A DNA stretch of 64,000 nt. Origin: Flavobacteriales bacterium UBA7666 (GTDB lineage Bacteria > Bacteroidota > Bacteroidia > Flavobacteriales_D > Crocinitomicaceae). How positions within the stretch are numbered: position 1 is the first letter of the stretch; each line of letters begins with the position of its first letter. Position numbers and translations under genes: made by a program. The notes under the pieces are model-generated. The model was given only the letters and a program-made list of their open reading frames with translations. It did no database searches and was not told the DNA's origin. Shown piece by piece: positions 59,932 to 64,000 of this stretch. The stretch spans positions 239-64,238 of the forward strand of contig DLHO01000018.1 in NCBI GenBank assembly GCA_002483265.1, given 5' to 3'.

Positions 59932-60692
59932 TGATTGAAGTTGTCAAAATCAATAAAACTTTTGGTGATACTCAGATCCTGAAAGATGTCAGTGCAACAT
60001 TCGAAAAAGGAAAAGTAAACCTGATAATCGGCCAATCGGGCTCCGGAAAATCAGTACTTGCAAAATGCATTGTTGGCCTGCATGAAGTAGATTCAGGTCA
60101 GGTTTTGTATGACGGAAGAGATTTTACGAAAATGAATCGTTTGCAACGCAAGGAAATCAGACAGGAAATCGGGATGTTGTTCCAGGGATCTGCTCTTTTT
60201 GATTCCATGACCGTTGAGCAAAACATTATGTTCCCTTTGACCATGTTCACCAAAATGAGCAGAAAGGAAATGCAGGAACGGGTTGATTTTTGTTTGGAAA
60301 GAGTAAATCTTTCAGGGAAGAACGGACTTTATCCGGCTGAATGTTCAGGGGGTATGCAGAAACGGATTGCCATTGCACGCGCCATTTCCATGAACCCAAA
60401 ATACCTTTTTTGCGATGAACCGAATTCCGGGCTGGATCCACAGACATCCATCCTGATTGATAACCTCATCCGGGAGATTACTCATGAATATGAGATCACC
60501 ACTATTGTCATAACGCACGATATGAACTCAGTAATCGAGATCGGGGAAAGTGTTATTTTCATCAATAAAGGACAGAATTGGTGGGGGGGAGATCGCAAAT
60601 CAATCATTACAACGGATAATCCGGAAATCAATGATTTTGTCTTCGCTTCGGACTTTATGAAGGAAATTAAAGAGACCTTGAAGAAGCAATAG
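59931..60692 (+). CDS. mlaF: MlaF-type ABC transporter ATPase
   Basis: 253 residues. Walker A GQSGSGKS at 34-41, signature CSGGMQKRIAIARAI, Walker B KYLFCDEPNSGLDP, H-loop VITHDMNSV. The Asn-Ser replacing the usual Thr in DEPNSGLDP is normal for MlaF. It energises lipid transport with MlaE. The C-terminal stretch (VIFINKGQNWWGGDRKSIITTDNPEINDFV) is typical. Confidence 0.94.
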   Translation: MIEVVKINKTFGDTQILKDVSATFEKGKVNLIIGQSGSGKSVLAKCIVGLHEVDSGQVLYDGRDFTKMNRLQRKEIRQEIGMLFQGSALFDSMTVEQNIMFPLTMFTKMSRKEMQERVDFCLERVNLSGKNGLYPAECSGGMQKRIAIARAISMNPKYLFCDEPNSGLDPQTSILIDNLIREITHEYEITTIVITHDMNSVIEIGESVIFINKGQNWWGGDRKSIITTDNPEINDFVFASDFMKEIKETLKKQ

Positions 60693-60772
60693 CTAATTAT
60701 CAATTATATAATGTTTGAATTATCAAATAGGAATCATTCTTAATAATTGACAATTAAAATCATTGATAATTT

Positions 60773-61420
60773 TTAATAGTAGATCTTCAAAATCATCGGC
60801 TTCGGTTCTTTGTCAATGATTGGGATCAATTCTTCAAAATAATTCTCCGATAACATGGCGCAACCCAAACTATTGCAAATAGGATAAGCCTGTTCTTCAT
60901 CCGGAACACAGCCATATCGATGAAGTACAATTGCTCTTGCAGCGGCTTTATCATTGGATTTTTCCAAACCTGCCAACTTATAAGATTTACCGAAACTCCC
61001 TTGATAAGAACCACCGATCTTGTACAAACCTAAAGAAGTCATGTACGAATTCGGAGTGTTACTAAACTGAAGTGAATCAGTTCCTTCAATCTCGGATCCA
61101 GAGCCATGCGCACACAATCCCTTCGAAATCAGTTTATTCGTTTTGAGATCCACCACAAACAAGCGAAAGTACTTAGATTGAATTTTCATATCGATCAAAA
61201 TTGCTTTTTGGTTCGAATAAATCCCGCCTTTGTTTTTGACATATGTTTTAACAGATTCAATTTGCTGTGGCAAAACTTTCAAAAAACGGGTAGAATCATA
61301 ATCCGACTCTACAATCACTTCTTGAGCATCCTCATTGGTAAAACCAGGTATTTGCACTTGATTGTTTGTACATGCGCAAACAATTAGGATAAAGGCAATC
61401 AAATAGTATAACTTGGTCAT
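60773..61420 (-). CDS. L,D-transpeptidase catalytic-domain (YkuD_2) lipoprotein
   Basis: 215 residues. Signal and lipobox: LIAFILIVCAC (Cys15 or Cys17) then TNNQVQ. The body matches the YkuD_2 family: SVKTYVKNKGGIYSNQKAILIDM, FRLFVVDLKTNKLISKGLCAHGSGS, SYMTSLGLYKIGGSYQGSFGKSYKLAGLE, and the active-site end AIVLHRYGCVPDEEQ...ICNSLGCAMLSENYFEELI with the catalytic Cys in SLGC. Such enzymes modify peptidoglycan or outer-membrane anchors. Activity is inferred from the motif. Confidence 0.86.
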   Translation of the reverse strand: MTKLYYLIAFILIVCACTNNQVQIPGFTNEDAQEVIVESDYDSTRFLKVLPQQIESVKTYVKNKGGIYSNQKAILIDMKIQSKYFRLFVVDLKTNKLISKGLCAHGSGSEIEGTDSLQFSNTPNSYMTSLGLYKIGGSYQGSFGKSYKLAGLEKSNDKAAARAIVLHRYGCVPDEEQAYPICNSLGCAMLSENYFEELIPIIDKEPKPMILKIYY

Positions 61421-61746
61421 TTCAGTTTTTTTGTTCTAACGCTAAAAAATTAATTTGGGTACAAAATAGCTACTAATTACGAGTGACGAATTATTATTTC
61501 ATTTAAAATGCAGATTCATAATTATGAATATCGCTTTTTCATAAATTATTTTCGCACTAATCAGCGACGGCTGATCGTGATTTGGTCTTCAAAAGCTGCG
61601 CTCCCAATTTATTTTCGCACTGACGCTTGTCATAATTTGGTCTTCAAAAGCTGCGCTCCCAAATTATTTTCGCACTGACGCTTGTCATAATTTGGTCTTC
61701 AAAAGCTGCGCTTTTTCTTCTTATATTTACTAGAAAGAATCACATC
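61421..61746. other. Intergenic region, 326 bp, divergent genes
   Basis: No gene seen. It separates the L,D-transpeptidase-like gene (minus) and a small membrane protein (plus). From 61546 it is filled by three tandem repeats (see separate entry). The 61421-61545 part is AT-rich and may hold promoters; no clear consensus found. Confidence 0.6.
61546..61712. repeat. Three tandem repeats of 55-63 bp
   Basis: TTCGCAC recurs at 61551, 61614 and 61669, each followed by ATTTGGTCTTCAAAAGCTGC and GCT-type ends. Copies 2 and 3 share the insert TGACGCTTGTCATA; copy 1 instead has the TCAGCGACGGCTGA palindrome (61561-61574) and more bases. The block is intergenic and not CRISPR-like (repeat longer than spacer, only three units). 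Confidence 0.8.
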
Positions 61747-62163
61747 ATGAAAAGAAGAACACTTGCAATTGTAGTAGGAATTATAATCGGAGGATTATTC
61801 ATTGCTATCGGAGAAAGTTTGTCAACGTATATTTTCCCCCTAGAGCACCCGATTCCTACAGATCACGCTTTAATTGCTGACTTCTATGAAAATGATGTTT
61901 CTTTTGGAGCCAAATTCGTAATTGTATTGAATTGGATCATCTCTGCTTTTGTAGCTGCTATGGCCAGTACGTTTATTTCAGGGAGAGATTCTGCAATTCC
62001 TATGCTTGCCGCAGTGGGTGTCTTAAATTTCCTCACTCTGATACAAACACTATTAGTTCCGTATCCAAAATGGATGCTGATCGCTAGTTTCTTGATTTTT
62101 ATTCCGGTTGGATACATTGCTTATTTCTTAATTCGCAAAAAGAAAACTCATGAAGGGATATGA
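61747..62163 (+). CDS. Small membrane protein, 138 aa
   Basis: Four membrane helices (about 6-26, 56-78, 85-105, 110-130). Charged ends: MKRR at the start and RKKKTHEGI at the end. It resembles unnamed small integral proteins of Bacteroidota; no family recognised. The next gene overlaps it by 14 bp. Confidence 0.72.
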   Translation: MKRRTLAIVVGIIIGGLFIAIGESLSTYIFPLEHPIPTDHALIADFYENDVSFGAKFVIVLNWIISAFVAAMASTFISGRDSAIPMLAAVGVLNFLTLIQTLLVPYPKWMLIASFLIFIPVGYIAYFLIRKKKTHEGI

Positions 62164-62764
62164 TGAACGAATTACAAACTACATTTCAAAATCAGCTGAT
62201 TTCGCTCAGCCTATTTTAAATCAGTTAAGAGAACTGGTTCACGATTTTTGTCCGGAGGTGGAAGAAGGAATGAAATGGAGCATGCCGTTTTTCATGTACA
62301 GGGGAAAAATCCTATGCAATATGGCCTCATTTAAGAATCATTGTTCTTTTGGATTCTGGCTACATTCTGAAATGAGTGATCTACATGGAATCTTTAAACG
62401 CTCAGCAGAAGGTGGAATGGGAAGTTTGGGTAAAATATCGTCCATGGATGATTTACCGAAAGTTGACAAACTGGGAGCTTATATCTTGGAAGCAATGAGT
62501 TTGATAGAACAAGGAACTATTCCCCGGGAACTAAATCCGAAGTTTAAAAAACCCCTTGCGGAAATCCCTTCAGAATTAATTGCAGCACTGGAATCGGATC
62601 CCAAAGCCAAAACCGTATTTGAGTCCTTTCCCCCATCGCACCAGAGAGAATACATTAATTGGATCACGGAGGCAAAGCGAGAAGAAACCAAACAACGCAG
62701 AATCCGGCAAACGATTGAAAATCTGCTGGAAGGAAAGTCAAAAGACTGGAAATACATGCGTTAA
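62150..62764 (+). CDS. DUF1801/YdeI-like (OmdA) domain protein
   Basis: 204 residues. N-terminal DUF1801 part: QPILNQLRELVHDFCPEVEEGMKWSMPFFMYRGKILCNMASFKNHCSFGFW. C-terminal YdeI/OmdA part: LIAALESDPKAKTVFESFPPSHQREYINWITEAKREETKQRRIRQTIENLLEGKSKDW. The combination is common in Bacteroidota. The role is unknown; YdeI-like proteins have been linked to envelope stress and peptide resistance. It overlaps the small membrane protein gene by 14 bp. Confidence 0.87.
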   Translation: MKGYDERITNYISKSADFAQPILNQLRELVHDFCPEVEEGMKWSMPFFMYRGKILCNMASFKNHCSFGFWLHSEMSDLHGIFKRSAEGGMGSLGKISSMDDLPKVDKLGAYILEAMSLIEQGTIPRELNPKFKKPLAEIPSELIAALESDPKAKTVFESFPPSHQREYINWITEAKREETKQRRIRQTIENLLEGKSKDWKYMR

Positions 62765-62819
62765 CCGATTTTCGCCCACCGTTGACCGATTTTGACTATT
62801 CAACTCCTGATAAGTCTTT

Positions 62820-62827
62820 TAACTTTG
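62820..62827 (+). promoter_or_regulatory. -7 element for the LiaF-like gene
   Basis: TAACTTTG matches TAnnTTTG and ends 20 bp before the ATG. TTTG at 62791-62794 is 25 bp upstream, too far for a normal -33. Confidence 0.42.
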
Positions 62828-62847
62828 CTTCATAAATCTTTCAGATT

Positions 62848-63657
62848 ATGGAAACAGATAACATTCGCACGGAAATCGAACACGAAATTTTAAAAGCACA
62901 AAAAAGTCATCGTCGCGGAAAAATAGCAGGTGGATTAGCCATTGTTTTCTTTGGAGTAATTTACTTATTGGAACAATTAGGTTACCACATTCCTTCTTAT
63001 TTACTCAGCTGGCAAATGATCCTCATTGTAATTGGGATCATTGTACTGGTTAAGCACAAATTCAGAAAATTTCACGGATATCTTCTCATCATTATAGGTA
63101 AACTATTTCTTCTGGCTGAATGGTATCCGGATTTAATTAACGGCAAGATCATCTTCCCTATTGCATTAATCTTGATTGGTCTCTGCGTTGTTTTCTCAAA
63201 AAACAAAAGATGCGGGGGAAATAAAAGAAGACAACGCTTTTCAAAGGAGAACTGGAAACATATCCAAGAAGCTCATAAAAGAGGTTACGCAGCTTACAAT
63301 TATAATGAGGATGACTTTATTGATAGTGTCAGCTTTTTCGGGGGAATCACAAAAACGGTTGTTAGCAAAAACTTTAAAGGCGCAGATATTGTTTCCTTTT
63401 TCGGGGGAACCGATGTGAACCTTTCGCAGGCAGATTTTCAGGATCGCATTGTAGTTGATGTGACCAATGTGTTTGGTGGAACGACCTTAACAATTCCAAA
63501 CAATTGGGAAGTCATTTCGGAAGTTGCAAGCATCTTCGGGTCATTTGAAGATAAGCGTCCGCAACATCAGCGAGATGCAGGTGAAGAAAGAAAAGTACTC
63601 GTATTAAGAGGAACTTGCATGTTTGGAGGAATTGAAGTAAATAGTTTCAGTAAATAA
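62848..63657 (+). CDS. LiaF-like membrane protein
   Basis: 269 residues. N-terminal region with 4 membrane helices (about 22-120: LAIVFFGVIYLLEQLGY; LLSWQMILIVIGIIVLV; YLLIIIGKLFLLAEWYP; FPIALILIGLCVVFS). The cytosolic or periplasmic beta part (about 150-265) has repeats SFFGGITKTVVSKNFKGADIVSFFGGTDVNLSQADF and NVFGGTTLTIPNNWEV, then MFGGIEV, typical of LiaF/DUF5668-type proteins. LiaF is known as a membrane inhibitor of a LiaSR kinase; this gene is followed by a membrane protein that may be such a sensor (inference). Confidence 0.86.
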   Translation: METDNIRTEIEHEILKAQKSHRRGKIAGGLAIVFFGVIYLLEQLGYHIPSYLLSWQMILIVIGIIVLVKHKFRKFHGYLLIIIGKLFLLAEWYPDLINGKIIFPIALILIGLCVVFSKNKRCGGNKRRQRFSKENWKHIQEAHKRGYAAYNYNEDDFIDSVSFFGGITKTVVSKNFKGADIVSFFGGTDVNLSQADFQDRIVVDVTNVFGGTTLTIPNNWEVISEVASIFGSFEDKRPQHQRDAGEERKVLVLRGTCMFGGIEVNSFSK

Positions 63658-63663
63658 AAAGAA

Positions 63664-64000
63664 ATGTTTTTAAGAACCAGTACAAAAGTGCAGTTACTCT
63701 TCATCGTTTGGACGGTGATTGCAAGTTTTGTACTTTTCTTTGCGTTATTGGGGAACCATTTCCCATTCGATATCGCATGGAAAGACGCCCTTTTTTCAGG
63801 ACTGATTATTTCAGTCATTTCACAGATTCTCTATTTCATCCAAACTTATTCACATGCAAAAAGACCTGTTAATTTTTCCAATTTCGGGTTGATATTGGTA
63901 TTAACAGCAATCTACCAACTTTTAATAAATAGCGCATTCAAACTGGTCTTGGGTGATGAACGCTGGACCCAATATATACGTCCTTTTGAAGGATCCCGGG
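63664..64000 (+). CDS. Membrane protein, 5' part (cut by window end), possible LytS-type sensor
   Basis: Frame open from ATG 63664, six bases after the LiaF-like gene stop, to the window end (112 codons). At least three membrane helices are present (QLLFIVWTVIASFVLFFALL; DALFSGLIISVISQILYFI; FGLILVLTAIYQLLINSAF). The tight spacing to a LiaF-like gene suggests it is the matching sensor kinase, but the kinase part lies beyond the window and cannot be checked. Confidence 0.55.
   Translation, partial: MFLRTSTKVQLLFIVWTVIASFVLFFALLGNHFPFDIAWKDALFSGLIISVISQILYFIQTYSHAKRPVNFSNFGLILVLTAIYQLLINSAFKLVLGDERWTQYIRPFEGSR

Noticed and set aside
61546..61712. CRISPR array
   Set aside because: Only three units, repeat part is longer than the variable part, no cas genes, and the variable parts repeat.

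Overview
The window reads as chromosomal DNA of a Bacteroidota bacterium. My best guess, an inference from content only, is the order Flavobacteriales, close to Fluviicola/Crocinitomicaceae. The reasons are: AT-rich sequence; several secreted proteins ending in a type IX secretion (T9SS) sorting domain; CarboxypepD_reg-type outer-membrane proteins; LytS/LytTR two-component pairs; and promoters of the Bacteroidota TTTG-N20-TAnnTTTG type. I see no transposase, prophage, plasmid gene or CRISPR array. Most of the window is ordinary core genome with short repeats between genes.

Layout. 1-1330: 3' end of mutS, tRNA-Gly, then tRNA-Leu flanked by two broken tRNA-Leu fragments that carry the same 18-bp palindrome; a small GIY-YIG nuclease gene sits between two 137-bp direct repeats that include the tRNA-Leu 3' end. 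1545-13483: a small unknown gene, a T9SS-secreted protein, fabD, pyruvate dehydrogenase E1 beta (minus), etfB-etfA, a DUF151/UVR protein, a nucleoside permease, a P-domain/CotH secreted protein, a small secreted protein (minus) and thyA. 13583-21420: recQ (minus), tatC, a DUF5686 outer-membrane protein, a TPR protein, lptB, and two tiny lipoprotein genes (minus). 21522-28895: an Omp85-like barrel protein and a head-to-tail array of four paralogous secreted proteins of unknown function with signs of gene conversion. 28949-33299: a PIF1-type helicase, metK (minus) and a small lipoprotein (minus). 33423-42203: two LytS-type kinase/LytTR regulator pairs separated by a T9SS protein, a YdcF-like protein and a secreted lactonase. 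42362-48198: two CPA2 cation/proton antiporters with C-terminal cytosolic domains, separated by a DUF4476 protein (minus). 48243-50847: small secreted, membrane and MmcQ/YjbR proteins. 50903-55410: a probable metal-homeostasis locus: HYC_CC_PP protein, TonB-dependent receptor and HMA protein on the minus strand, divergent from a Fur-family regulator and a cation diffusion facilitator. 55564-64000: a Nfu-type Fe-S protein, a receptor-plug protein without a barrel, mannose-1-phosphate guanylyltransferase with a SprT-like protein (minus), the Mla-type permease and ATPase pair, an L,D-transpeptidase-like lipoprotein (minus), three small genes, and a membrane protein cut by the window end.

Envelope biogenesis is the strongest theme (lptB, mlaEF, tatC, the Omp85-like protein, T9SS cargo, TonB receptor, L,D-transpeptidase, ManC). 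The observations most worth a second look are the tRNA-Leu/GIY-YIG cassette, the short palindromes that appear to insert into other sequences (tRNA loops and an inverted-repeat element), the four-gene mosaic paralog array, and the pair of tiny lipoproteins sharing a C[DE]AY motif.
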